Below, one piece after another: positions 45,280 through 56,959 of a DNA stretch of 64,000 nt. The position numbers and the translations under genes are program-made. How positions within the stretch are numbered: the first letter of the stretch is position 1; every line of letters starts with the position of its first letter. The stretch covers positions 580,337 to 644,336 of the forward strand of contig WELB01000062.1 of assembly GCA_009602725.1 (NCBI GenBank). Reading direction: 5' to 3'. The stretch is from Spirogloea muscicola. Lineage: Eukaryota; Streptophyta; Zygnematophyceae; Spirogloeales; Spirogloeaceae. The notes below the pieces were generated by a model, which was given only the letters and a program-made list of their open reading frames with translations, was not told where the DNA came from and did not search any database.

Positions 45280-46690
45280 CTCTTTTCGGGCTGGCTTCTC
45301 ACAGCCCTTGCCCCCATTGGGAGAGCCACTTCTTCTTCTGACTGTGGTGGAAGCAGCTCAACGCGACAAGAAGCGGCATCCCGCGAGGTGGAAGAAGAAG
45401 GACTCGCCCACCGAGGATAGGGGCTGGAAAAAGCCAGCCCAAAAGAGAATGAACAAAGGACGAGAAGGGGCCAGGGGAAGGGCTCGCCCATTGATGATAG
45501 GGGCTGGAAAGCCAGCCCAAAAAAGAAGGAACAAAGGACGAGAAGGGGGGGGCCAGGGGAAGCGCTAAGAAAGTGAAAAGTCCTTGCCCCCGAGAGAACG
45601 GCGTTAGGGTTTTGACAGGAAAAGCTCCCTGCTGCGCGCGCCGCGTGGGCGCAACCACGTCAGCGGCATCCCCCCGGCGGCTGGAGTGGATATCGAGCGT
45701 CTGTGGGCCGGCACCTGGACGACGTTCATCCGCCGGGGGTTCGTCGCCCGACGAAGCCGCGCCAGGCGCTCACCGTGTCACTTGAGCATTGGGCTTTCGC
45801 TTTGTGTAAACCCCCTTGCTTTGGAGGATGAAGTAGCTCTTTGGGCGCTGTCTCAGTCCTTAGCACTCCGGCTTCATTCTCTCTCCTCTTCAGACCTTGT
45901 CCATTTCTTTAGGCTGGCCTCTCCCAGCCACCAGTTCATCTGGCCGCGCTTGCTGATCTGGGCGCTGAGCCAGGCGGCCAGTGGGCAGCAACAGCCAGGT
46001 GGCCGAGGGAAAGTGGCTCGAAAGCGGGTTCGAAAGAAGTGGCTCTCCCATAAGTAGCTTTGTGTACTTTGCACTAGACTCTGCTTAAATAATGTATTGG
46101 CTTGAAATGGCCTCCCTCATTTCACTTCATGTGCTCCGCGCGCCCTCCCTCGTAAGGGAGCAGGGGCTGTGAACAGCCAGCCTGAAAGATCCAAGGTCCG
46201 AAGGGGCCAAATGCGCTGTCTCAGAGCTTGGGTGGAATGGATCACTCAGTGACCACGAGTGAGGAGCCGCAAATTTGGAAGAAGTGGCTCTTTCAATGGG
46301 GGCAAGGGCTGTGAGAAGCCAGCCCGAAAAGAATTGACAATGCTCGAAGGGGCTAAACTACGAAAGGGCCAGAAGCGCTATCATAAAACTGGGGTAGGAT
46401 GAAACACTCAATAACAACAAGGAGCCTCAAATCCGACAGACTAGCTGGCAGAAAACAATCCCCCTGACGAAAGCCAAAGGCAGCAGCAAGAGCACGGCCA
46501 GCACGCAGGTGCAAAGTGTGGGCCATGGACCGCTGAAGGGAGATGGATAGTCGCATGCGGTACACCTAGGCTAACGAGCCAGCGGCGTTGAAGTCAGCCT
46601 GCTCACCGCGCCTACGGGACACAATTTGAAACTAGCAGCAGGAAAGCAATCCCCCTGACGAAAGCCAGAGGCTAAGAGGGTCGAAGGGGC
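45280..46690. repeat. Dispersed repeat and LINE-tail cluster
   Basis: R1 copies (about 45285-45340 and 46280-46330), reverse-strand family A tail pieces repeated in tandem (about 45400-45480 and 45478-45560, sharing gggctggaaa and gccagcccaaaa), an ancient block at 45855-45960 matching 16.72-16.82 kb (gcgctgtctcagtccttagc), and a family A remnant at 46440-46680 (minus strand: HTLHLRAGRALAAAFG, FRQGDCFLPASLSDLRLL). Confidence 0.65.
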
Positions 46691-47178
46691 CCCGCAACAC
46701 TGGCCGCCGCAACGTTGTCAGGCCGCGTGCCGCTGCCATCAGCTATGTGCCTCCTGCGAAAGCCCGCACGTACTGCCTTAGGCCGGCAAGGCACCGTTGC
46801 TTGACACTCCTGGCACGCGTCACATTAGTACATTCGGCCGGATCATAGCTCAAAGGCAACGGGGACACTGCCCTTCCTTTCATCGTTCCCCACTATTTCC
46901 CCTTCTATTTTCCCTTGTTCCTTCCAAAATCTCCCTCAATGCCATCAATTGCGACCTCCTCCGCTCGTACCCTTAGTCGTCAAAGACCACGCACATTTGT
47001 AGCGTGGGCGGGGTGCTCTGACCCTTAGGCGTGGATCTGCTTCAGCCACGCCGCCGACAAGCAGGCCGTTACCTCTTGATAGGGTAACACAAGGACGATG
47101 GCCGTGTTTTACTCGCTTCCAGTTTAGTACCTCTAGGGGGGCGTCCGAGTGCTCAAAGCACTTGCATAGACGAGTCCC

Positions 47179-47890
47179 TTGAACTCCCCAACGACAGCAG
47201 TACACCACCATCTCCGCCTTTACCCCCTTTGCTTTGCCGGCATCGAACAGTGGGAGTGTGGGCAGAAATCTGATAATGAGATTGCATTGGCTGCTCACAT
47301 GTTTAGATGTATTGAGGGAGGTGAGCGCAATGCCTCCCACAACCAACTGAGATGCAATTTTGGTTTTCTTTGGAGGTTGGCTATGGAGGTATGTTGTGCA
47401 TCATGCCCGTCAACCAGAACGCGGCAAGGCTTAGATTAGTCGTCTGGATGCGGTTGCCACACATCGGAACGGCAGGCCTCGCCTACTCCTCGAAGTCATG
47501 CTAATTGATGCTTTGCAATCGGGGACACCCACGCCACTGTGCAAAGCTGGTCGACAACCTATGCGAAAATTGGAGTGGCACTACAAGGACCACCGCTTGG
47601 GGAGACCAATCTGTTCCGTGCACTTTGGACATTCATAGCCGCTTCAGTATGAAGTGGTCTTCCCTTTTTCATTGCCCGGCCGAGCTGGTAGATGCACGCC
47701 GTCGTGGTCAGGCGGGTAGCTCGGGGCATACTAGCATCCTGCAAGCATTGGTCGCTTGTTACAGAATGCCGCTCTCACTTTGCTTGCAGCATTCTCAGGC
47801 TCTAGCCATACATCAGTATGCTGGGCACGCTCTAAGTCAGGCCACTGGCTTGCATCGTGGTGCTCCGGCTCCCCACATTAGCTGTTGAAT
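47179..47890 (+). mobile_element. LINE fragment with restriction-like endonuclease knuckle (family D)
   Basis: Diverged relative of family A. ECGQKSDNEIALAAHMFRC is the CCHC knuckle, followed by GGERNASHNQLRC. In another frame RNGRPRLLLEVMLIDAL corresponds to the endonuclease core GGPRLILDVV. Downstream pieces (PGRAGRCTPSWSGG, YAGHALSQATGLHRG) match the tail order of family A. Several frame changes and stops: a decayed copy. A second member lies at 54.93-55.25 kb. Confidence 0.6.
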
Positions 47891-47899
47891 GTATAATTG

Positions 47900-49560
47900 T
47901 ATACTCGTTAGTAGAGGTCTGCCTTCGATTGTGCTCGTCATTCTATTAACTCAGCCCTTCTTATTGTTTCTCCGTTCTTACCATAACAACAATGTACGGG
48001 TCTGGCTTGGACTCCTATCATTTGTGCACCAGGAAGCGTCTCTTCGATTTGGAGGCCCCCCTCCCGCCAGCTGGCACTGAACGCACTAATTCGGGCGGCC
48101 ATGTTTTATGAATCCTCGGTTGAGCAGAGACACCCTGAGCCCCTAGCAGATCGCTTTGCTTTGTATGGCGTTTGCCTGAATGCTCATTGAGTTTTATGCA
48201 GTTTTGTCTTGTCGAATAGAGAAGGTGAAGTGGTGAGCTTAATAAAGAAACTGAGAGTAAATTCAATATTCATTACATGCACTTCATCCCCATCGCACTT
48301 TTGCCTGACAGACTCAAATTTCCATGTGATTACAACCTTGACAACTACTCGATTGTCTCTACACTATTTTCAACAGGTATTGGCATACCAATATCCGTAG
48401 CAAATAAGTAGCTATTAATTGGTGAAAGAGTTTCATCGTGATTACATCTGCCATAGCCAGATTCCTCATACTTTCTCCTATGAAAACCGGCGATGTTGAT
48501 GGCGTGTAGTGTTTCGAGTCTCCAGTGATCAATGTAGGAGGCTGCCTTTCATTTTTTATTTACGTATCTGGTAGTAATGAAAGGTGACATGCCTCAGAAG
48601 TCCTTTGAAAATTTGACGTTTTTGAGATATGGCTTAAGAAGTGATTTAGAACCACTTGACTAGTTGATGTTATAGGAGATAGTGTGGACTGACAGTATTC
48701 GTGTGCAGTAGTTGTCTACGGGGCATGGTTCATGAAAAGTCGACTGTGTGAGAATGTATATAGCTTGTCATGGCCTCAAGTAAGAAGTTTTAAGGGTTCT
48801 GCAATTCGTCATATAGATTTAAATGACGAGTGTTAACCAAATTCACTCTGTATTGCAGGGTCAATGTGTAAGTGAGATATCAGCAAGAAGTTGGAAGTAT
48901 TAAGCCATGTGAAGACAATCTGGAGGCCACAAAGACAATATTTCATTTGCATCGAAACAGGCATTTACTTACAAATGTGTCCCGTACAACAGATCCCAAT
49001 CACTAGGCTTTACATTGTTCCACAAGCATAACGTCACTTTAGAAGTTCATAATGGGAATTCACAAAGCTGGAGTTAGTTGGCTTATATCACAAAATAGGT
49101 CTAAGCAGATGCTAGCCTCAGATGAAGTGGGTATTCAAATGCACCCATCCTGATTTTTCCCTCCTGTACTTGGCCATATGGCCTTTGAATCTTTCAAATA
49201 CACGGAGATTCATCCTGATGCTTTAGTCAAACTTGCAAACCTGAAAGTGGCCAACTTCTCCTACGGGCAGTTACATGTCTGCTGCACTTCAGAGAAGGAG
49301 CAAAGACAATCTTGACTGATTCAAAGCCGTCTCTCAGCTGCTTCAAAAGCTCGTCCGGCTGGCTCCTTGTTACCACCAGTGACTGTGTCATACTCCCCAG
49401 GACCTTGATGTCCAGCAAGCTCACTAGCATCCTACATCACAACCTAGAGAAATTTAGCTTCACCACAAATTTTGCAATCTCCAAGAATGGATGAGCAACT
49501 TGCCCAGATTGTCAAACACATCCATACTGTGAAGTGATAGACAACTGCAAGCACACATGC
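47900..49560. other. AT-richer intergenic stretch, no gene seen
   Basis: No splice-consistent frame and no known motif. A lone family B tail piece (acttggccatatggcc and caaatacacgg) sits at about 49160-49212. A 68-codon minus-strand frame at 49227-49430 is discussed among the rejected items. Confidence 0.5.
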
Positions 49561-49564
49561 TGCC

Positions 49565-52500
49565 TCATTGCAATGGAAGAATAGTGTAATGGTTCAGCAC
49601 CTTCTTCATGTCCTGATAGGCAGCTTGCAAGCTGTCATCACTCTGGCCACCAATCTGAGAAGCGTAGCCACTGGATGTGTACGCGGGTGGGGTCGCTGTT
49701 TTACCAGGCGAAAGATCCACATACCCACCACTCTGATCATTGGAGAGATCAACATAATCGCCCGTGACAGTATTGGACTGCCTCTGGGTTGTGCCTCCTA
49801 ATGTATCGGTATAACCTTGCATGCTTTTCTTATCTAAATCCTCGCCAATGCCCTGTACTGTCTGCACAACAATCAATGATCAGTCAGGTCCACCAGTCTT
49901 GTCAAATGTGATCTACAAAAACGTGCTGAAAGAGTATGCTGGCTTTGACTTTCAATCCAAGGCCAAGTAAGCCACATCACCAAATATCAGGTCACTGTGC
50001 CGTGTCATCACGTGCATCCTCAGCAGCATGGGGACATTCCTTTGTACCTGCTTTGTACTTTCATAGGCACCCTGAAGAGTGCCCTGAACAGTGTCTGAAA
50101 CCTTGGCACCAGCTTGATTAAGCGTTTGCCGCGTGTTGTCATAGTTGGTATCTCCAGCAAATCTGGCACAGTGATGAAGACCACGTTATCTCACAACAGG
50201 AGAATAGCAGATGCAAGACACCTCACAGCGTAAATGACGTTATTCAAGTGACATGGAGCAAAGGGCGAACGTACTTAGAAGTTCCTTGTGATGCTGCATC
50301 TTGTCCCTCAATAACTCCTTCCTTTGCTCCTTGATAAGCACTGGCAACTTGATCATAAGCTTGGCCAAGTTGCTGCCTTGCACCATCGTAGACATTCTGA
50401 GCAGTCTGCAAGGTGCACAACTGCTGTGTCAACCGCAAGGGACTCAAACAGGTGCACAGGATAACCCCACATCACAAACAGGAGTGGATCACAAAGAGGG
50501 AGTAAGGAAACCTTGCCTTCTTCGTTGCGTCAGCAGCACCCTGCAGAGTGTCGCTGGCCTGTCCAACCACATTCCTGCTTGTCTGGTAGGTCGAATCAAT
50601 ACCAGTTGTACTACCAGTTGTGGGGTAGTGGTTTGCAGACACTGAGCTTGGTGTGACGTGAACATTTCCAGTTGCATTGCTGGTGAACGTAGGGCCTTGA
50701 ACAGTACCAGCTGCATTGGTAGTATATGTAGGGCCTGAGACTGTCTTAGAGTCCACAGTCGAAGTTGTTGAGCTGCTGGCAAAGAAAGAGGGTTGGCAGT
50801 AAGTTGGCACCATAGAAACTTTGTACAACCTTCATAAAGCTATGGAGAATGTAGTAGTGTATGTTCAGTCAAGCCTTGCTCATGATCAGTCAGTCTGGGC
50901 AATGCGTATGAAAGCATACCTCAAGTCTTGGCCAATACTGCTTTCTTTTGCGCCATCCTTGACGCCTTTGTAAGCACCAGAGATGTGGTCATAAGCCTTT
51001 CCAATAACATTCCTTGTACCCTGATTGATGTCGCCAGCAACCTGAAGCAAAACATGACATAGTTGCCCACTAAGACAACTGGTACTAAGACACAAATTAT
51101 CAGCTTCGATGCACACAAGTATCACACTTGAACTGTCCACTGAACATCTAGAAGATCTGTGAGGCAAAACAAGAGCTGAATGTCATGCAAAAGTCCAACT
51201 GAGTGCCCTTCAAAAGGGGCATTCTCACCTTCTGAACCAACTCGCCAGCGCTGGCTGCTACAGTGGTGGTGCTGTCATATACTTGGCTGCCAGTAACCTT
51301 AGCACCTTCGGACAAGTCAGAAGCTGTACCGGCTGCTGAATTGTATGCGCTGTTCAGGCGATCCTTTGCACCTTGATGCGTATCACTTACAGTTTGCTTT
51401 GTTGAATCAATCACACCTTGGACCGTGCCTGTAATCTTCTCAACCGTAGATCCAACTGCTTGTTTGGTCTGATCATAAGTAGTACCTGGACTCTGAGTAT
51501 CCCTCTTATTCAAGCCTGATGCCATCGAATTATCGTAGGTACTACTACTGTTGGTGGTCGAGGTAGTCTCAGAAGACCTGACAATTGGAGCTGGTTGTTC
51601 TCAGATACTTTGATGAAGAAACTGGCAAACCAGAACCTTCCTCACAGGACGAGCCTAGCAGCAGCAATGCATACTAGCACATAAGATGAAGAATGTCAAG
51701 TGTGGTGTCTTCTTGCTTGGTTGAACTCTTGGATGAATTCGTGAGACATCTCGTTAATATTTTGTACTGCTACAACATTAGTGCAAACAATGTCTGAGTA
51801 GCCTACTTGCTCTGAAGTCCTGCGTGTGTCCCTTGGATGGTCTGCCTTGTCCCTTCATAGACATAATTAGCTGTGCCAGCTATGCCAGAGTACACTGATC
51901 CAGCCACTGCTTTTGTCTTGTCCAGTATAGCACCAGTTGTGCTTTTGGCAGCATCGTAGGTCTGGTTGCTAGTGTTGCCTGTGATGTTGCTCTGGCTGCC
52001 ATCATACCTGAGTAGCAAACATGAAGGTGTGCTGTAGAGTACATGCAAGCACCATTACAAAAACTAACTCTCCGACAGATCATTTAATGCATGAACCTGG
52101 CAATTGGCACGTGCTGTGCAATCAACATTGACAATGGTCACCGTGATGAATTTGTTTGACATACCTTCTCTCAGCATCCTGATGTACATCATCTGCAGTC
52201 TGTTTGACACTGCTCTGAACGTTGTCAATTGCCTGGTTGATGCTATTCTTGACACTGTTAATGACGTGGTCTGAGGGGTCATTTACTTGCCCAGTTGTGT
52301 CGGAATGTAAGCTGCCTGTTGGTCTGCACAGAACCAAAAGGCAGATTTGTCAGGAGGTGAGCACCTACCACAATCCTACCTGATTATGAAGACAGAAGGA
52401 TTGTCTTAAAGTGAAATGACACACCACACCACGAGCAAAGTGCAAACAGAGTGCATGTTGGACGTGTACAACCTACCTAGTAGTGTTCTGGCCACCACTG

Positions 52501-53009
52501 GAAGTTTGTATTGCTGCTGCTGCAGCACGTTGGTACTGATCCATATTGTCAGACTGGGTGTCAATGTCCAGTCTGTCAAGCATATCGGTAGTGCTGGACT
52601 GCTGCTTGGCAGTGTTGTATCTGTCCTCAGCAGCCTAGTCATGAGATTGGTAGCAGAACAGTCAGAATGACACTCACACTGAGTCAATGCTGGTTCATGG
52701 CAGAATGGGCTTGCACAATTCACCTAACATGTGTCCGCAGGGGTGGCACGCATACCTCAAGCACTGTATTTGCTTGACCTTGTGCAGCGTTGCGATACTG
52801 CGTGAGCTGGTCAAGGGTATCTTGGTCCTACGTCAATTGAGACGACATAGACATGCATATCAGCCTAGGGGCCTGTATATTCTTGCTGAACAAAATTTCA
52901 CGGTAACATACTCCGTAAAAACGCATGTACAGTAAGCACTCACTTGCTGCACCCCTTGGCGGAAGGCAGGAGCGCCCTCGAACGTGCGCTTGTCTTGCCC
53001 CGACGCCAT
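49565..53009 (-). CDS. LEA-like repetitive protein (LEA_4-type), 11 exons
   Basis: Predicted 642-aa hydrophilic protein. Exons 52944-53009, 52756-52827, 52477-52634, 52165-52323, 51807-52007, 51229-51577, 50920-51041, 50517-50775, 50275-50405, 50048-50162 and 49565-49861 total 643 codons with every phase closing. Many amphipathic segments carry Lys/Ala/Thr/Gln heptad- or 11-mer-like patterns: YDQTKQAVGSTVEKITGTVQ, VIDSTKQTVSDTHQGAKDRL, VINSVKNSINQAIDNVQSSV, KAYDHISGAYKGVKDGAKES and YDQVASAYQGAKEGVIEGQD. This is the style of group 3 LEA or perilipin-like helices. The start MASGQDKRTFEGAPAFRQ shows no targeting signal, so it may be cytosolic. Intron 8 appears to use a GC donor (AAG, then gcaagg). 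Desiccation or cold protection is inferred from composition. Confidence 0.82.
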
Positions 53010-53233
53010 GTCTGCGGCCAAGCTTCGCGCTGCCTGGCAGGCTCTGCTGCTGCAAGCCGGGCTGGGTTGAGGCGGAGAGCCCGAGGCGCGGCGCGGTGCG
53101 GGCGGGCAAGGGACAGATAGACTAGGTGCGTAATGGAGGCGCGTTGACAAGGCGAGCAGACACGGTAAGGATTACTCTACACGGCGATGGGACCTCCGCT
53201 TATGGCCACCGCCCCGAGGGAAGGGGGGTGGGG

Positions 53234-53234
53234 N
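53234..53234. other. Single N upstream of the LEA-like gene
   Basis: In GC-rich sequence 225 bases upstream of the minus-strand LEA-like start and 546 bases upstream of the plus-strand small membrane protein. It is in the shared divergent 5' region. Confidence 0.5.
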
Positions 53235-53779
53235 TATTGGCTCCAGTGCTGGCGCGGCGACGCCCATTGGCCCGCGCCGCGCCAGCGCAGGTGCGCGCCC
53301 CGTCAGAGCCCCTGCCACGCGCCGGGCCGGCGTGCGCCCTGAGGCAGCCGCGCCCTCTCCAGTGAGGAGCACGTGTCAGCCACAGAGCAACTCCGGGCCC
53401 CCTGAGCGAGGACGCGTGGCGGTCTTCGGATCGCCCTCCTGGGCTGCCACCCTGGCAGGCCGCTTCCGCGCGCTTTCCGAGATTTATGCAGATTTGGGTA
53501 TTTGTCGACATTTTTCGAGTGTCGGCGTCACCCTTTCCGTGCCAGCGACCCGCGGCGGCCGCCGGCGGCGTCCGCCGCCGCCAGCGCCGACGCGGCAGCT
53601 TCGCTCAGCGTGCTCTGCTTTTGCTCCGGCTGGCCTGCGCCGCACAACGGACGGCGCTGCAGCGGCCTTGAGCTCTAGGCGCAGGCGGGCGCCAGTTGTT
53701 GCACTGCTTGTGAGGCCAGCTGTGGTGCTTTGGGAGCCTGAGGCAGCAGCTCCGGGCGCGGGCCGCGCAGGCAGTCGCC

Positions 53780-54215
53780 ATGGCGGCAATACCGCTGTGC
53801 TTCCAGTGCGGTGTTGTTGACTCTCCTTGTGGCTGCAAGGTCAGCTGCCATCTGATTTCTGTCAAGACCCGCCAAGCTGCCACGAACTAGTGCAACTTTA
53901 CTCCATTGCGCAACTGTCAAGGGGAGGCCTACTTTGTGAGCTACAAAAGGCAATGGGAAGTAAGCATTGAGTAGCACTGATCTCGTTGTAAGAAGATATA
54001 ATGGCTGGTCCGCTTTGCTGGAATTGCTGACATGACATTACTCCTGACAGGTGGTTTCTCCCACGCTGGCCTTTATCGCTATGTTGATTGTCGGCATAAT
54101 CTGCTGGCCGCTGGGTCTCATCATTTGGTGCTGCAATCGCCTCAGAGGAAGTGCAATCATGAGGAAGCCTGTATATGAAGTCTACCCTATGGTGGCCAGT
54201 TTACTTCCTATCTAG
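53780..54215 (+). CDS. Small Cys-rich membrane protein, BRI3-like, copy 1
   Basis: 74 aa from two exons, 53780-53839 and 54051-54215. Exon 1 encodes MAAIPLCFQCGVVDSPCGCK with a CxxC…CxC cluster. Exon 2 encodes one hydrophobic hairpin-like segment LAFIAMLIVGIICWPLGLII, then WCCNR and a short tail. The Cys cluster followed by a membrane segment with WPxG and CCNR recalls the animal BRI3/I3 and LITAF-like small membrane proteins of the endolysosomal system; that link is by pattern only. Copy 2 at 56.4 kb has the same exon split and an exon 2 of identical length, which supports a real gene. Confidence 0.72.
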
Positions 54216-54929
54216 ATTACTCCTTGAAAGTCGTGCATAGGCCTTTATCTGCCATGCGCAGGGTGCCTTTTACATTAGTTGCCATGTGTGGAACAAGAGG
54301 ACCTCTGGCTCCTCCAAAGCTATAGATAGGATGTACTGCATTTGTCTCGCCAGATTCTGCTCACTTGAAGGGCGGTGCTGCTTCCAGGCTTGAATGACTA
54401 TCAAGTCTGGTTGGTTAGCCCGCAACATGACAGTGCTATCTGGAATTGTGTTGCCAGCACTTTTAGTTGCTGATATACCTGAGGTGCCAAAGTCGCTCTC
54501 TGGATCAGGGTTTGACCTCGTAATAAGCTCACACCTCTTGCGAAGCTTGCAAAAGCATGCATGAGACAACAGCCTACTGACCGTAAGCTCAACCCTTTGC
54601 CGGCAGCACTCATGGTGCTCAGCAGTCCAAATTATCATCGTTCATGTTGCACATCAGATGACAACCCAAGAATTGGTTCTGCTAACAGCACTTGTGTCAA
54701 GCATGTGCAGTTGAGCATTGATTTTGCCATCAGTTCTGCACATTGCTGCATGCAGTGTGGTAGTGCCCTCAAAGGCAGCCTGCAGCAAATCGTTCCTACT
54801 GTGCAAATCCTCTAGCATAGCGTTCAATCCTGATCACGAGAACTCAAGAAAAGGCTGATGCGTGCGAATTGGCAGCCTCCACGTCTTTGTATGTTGCTAG
54901 TGCCCCTCCGAGCAGCAGCCTCGCCTTCT

Positions 54930-55255
54930 CCTCAACGTTGGATTAGTTGACGCTTTCCAGTTGGGGCACCCATGCAGACATTGCCTCGCTGGGCAACAAT
55001 CAGTGCGGAAGGGCAGAACAAGTACCACCTTTCGGAAACCATTTAATCAGTGCACTACAGAGTCTATTGCGGTTGCGGTATCAAGTGGTCCCCCCTCCCC
55101 CATCACTTGGCCCAGCTGGTAGATGCACGCCATCGTAGTCGGGCAGGTGGCTTGGGCATCCAAGCGTCCCACAAGCATTGCTTGCTCATCACAGAATGCA
55201 GCTCTCGCTTACTTTGTAGCGTTCCCAGATTAGCCATATATACTATATTCATATT
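54930..55255 (+). mobile_element. LINE family D fragment
   Basis: Shares with 47.5-47.85 kb the phrases agctggtagatgcacgcc, cacaagcattg-like, acagaatgc and gctctcgctt-like, in the same order; in protein, PGRAGRCTPS matches (A)GRCTPSS. Too decayed for a frame. Confidence 0.55.
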
Positions 55256-55439
55256 TTTGGGCTGGCCAATTGCAGCCATCGCCCTCTTCTGGAAGAGTCT
55301 TTCTCCCTTGGAAGAATGGACGCCTCCCTTGGAGAGAGCCACTTCATCTTTGGAGCTTCTTCCTTCTTAGCGCGTCGTCTTGCCCTTGCCAGTATTGCAA
55401 GCTCAAAACTGGGGTAGGATGAATCACTTAGTAGCAACG

Positions 55440-56020
55440 AGTGAGGAGCCTCAGATCCAACAGATTTCTTCTCGGGCTGGCTTCTCACAGCCCTTGCCCC
55501 CATTGGGAGATCCACTTCTCTTGCCAGTTGGCGGCTCCTCCGGCCCTTGGGACCTTGTTCTTTGTGGGCTAGGCGCGCGGTGCGCATGAAATCAAAACGG
55601 AAGCCAACTCTAGCCTTACAAATGTCCTGTTTACGGGGTAATGAGCTGGCTAAGGGGAACACTAATGTCTGTGTGGGCTGGGCCTTTCTTTCTTTCTTTC
55701 ACAGCCCTCGCCCCCTTTGGATGAGCTTACTTTCGTCTCACAGCCCTCGCCCCCTTTGGAAGAAAGGGCTCGCCCATTGAGGATAGGGACTGGAAAAAGC
55801 CAGCCCAAAAGAGAATGAACTTTGGAAGGGCCACTTCCACACCACAGCTGGCAGAAACTTCTCGTGTATTTGAAACAAACAAAGGCCAAATGGCCAAGTA
55901 CAGAGGGAAGCAACATTTTAGAGACGTACATCATCTACAGCAGATTGAGCCGCTCAGTAACCACGTCAATACATAAAGGTCGCTGATCGATGCCTGAATA
56001 CTGGATGGCAGATACGAAGC
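55440..56020. repeat. R1 repeats and reverse family B tail
   Basis: R1 at about 55475-55520, two tandem short copies at about 55690-55765 (cacagccctcgccccctttg twice), and a minus-strand family B tail at 55860-56020 (caaaggccaaatggccaagt, gccgctcagtaacca). Confidence 0.65.
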
Positions 56021-56382
56021 CAAACAGGCAGAGCTGCTTCGTCCTCTCATAGAAAAGAAGCAATGCCCCCCAGTCTGACGAGCCCTTCTGCTTCTCATTT
56101 AGTGCTTCGCCGCCTGCCGCCACCGCCACTCCTCCACATCCGCCTCCACCCTCTGCCGGTTGCGCGCTCGCGCCCTCGCGCCCTCGCCCTTCCAACAGAG
56201 CCCGCGGCAGTGCGTGCCCCTCGCTCGCTCGCCTACTGCTTTCGGGTTGCTGGCGAGGCGATCCCCATCGTGGCAGCGACCGGTGGCCTGAAGGAGGAGG
56301 ACGAACAGCAGCAGACGTCTCCGCACGCAACGAGCTGAGCTGAGGAGGCCGAGCTTGCGGCAAGGAGGTTAGGGTTGCGGCC

Positions 56383-56959
56383 ATGTCGCTTCCGGTCTTC
56401 ATACCGCTGTGTTTCGAGTGCGGGAGCCACGACAACCCCTGCCGCTGCAAGGTGACCTGGACTTGCCTTGTAAATTTGTACGACGTACGCAGGACCTAGA
56501 TCTAGTGTAGCTGTTACAAGCGAGCGTGGCGCAGTATGCTGGGTGGCAAGTTTATTTTGAGCGCGCCGCACTTGGCCAGCAACTGTGCATGCCGTGCTTA
56601 GCACCCACAGCCTTTCCCCAGAAGCCGTATGGAAGACTAGGTTCAAGAGCAGCATGTAGGTGCTCCTGCTGAATTGCGCGTGCTGCTGCTAGTGAACCTT
56701 CTCATATTGTATTCCAGTGCTTGAAAAGAAGCAGCATCTTGCCGCCTTAGTCACATGCTTATGTCTAAACTCAGTGGATATTTGCACACTGCAGGTTGTA
56801 GGACCCACTTTGGGTTTCATTGGCGGCGTTGTAGCAGCAATAATTGAATGGCCAGTGGGTGCAATTGTGTGGTGTTGCAATCACAAGGCTGGCAACAGGA
56901 TCATGGGGCAGCCATTTGCAGTCATTGGACCATCTATCAATCATGCCATCCCTATATGA
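56383..56959 (+). CDS. Small Cys-rich membrane protein, BRI3-like, copy 2
   Basis: 77 aa from exons 56383-56451 and 56795-56959. Exon 1: MSLPVFIPLCFECGSHDNPC then RCK, the same IPLCFxCG…PCxCK frame as copy 1. Exon 2 (55 codons, as in copy 1): VVGPTLGFIGGVVAAIIEWP, VGAIVWCCNHKAGNRIMGQP and a tail ending IPI. Conserved between copies: VVxPTLxFI, WPxGxIxWCCN, IMxxP and a terminal PI. The replacement of most hydrophobic residues by other hydrophobic ones points to selection on a membrane segment. 2.2 kb separates the copies, with a LINE fragment and repeats in between. Confidence 0.72.

Noticed and set aside
49227-49430. Minus-strand frame with MTQSLVVTRSQPDELLKQLR
   Set aside because: Reads like a real protein end and faintly like an FtsJ-type methyltransferase tail, but no catalytic motif, no partner exon, and it abuts a LINE tail. 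Not supportable.
53332-53883. Overlapping Arg/Ala-rich frames on both strands
   Set aside because: GC-rich promoter composition upstream of the small membrane protein; no conserved feature.
54270-54638. 122-codon minus-strand frame (…RQMQYILSIALEEPEVLLF)
   Set aside because: No motif or splice partner found, and it overlaps the 3' flank of small membrane protein copy 1.
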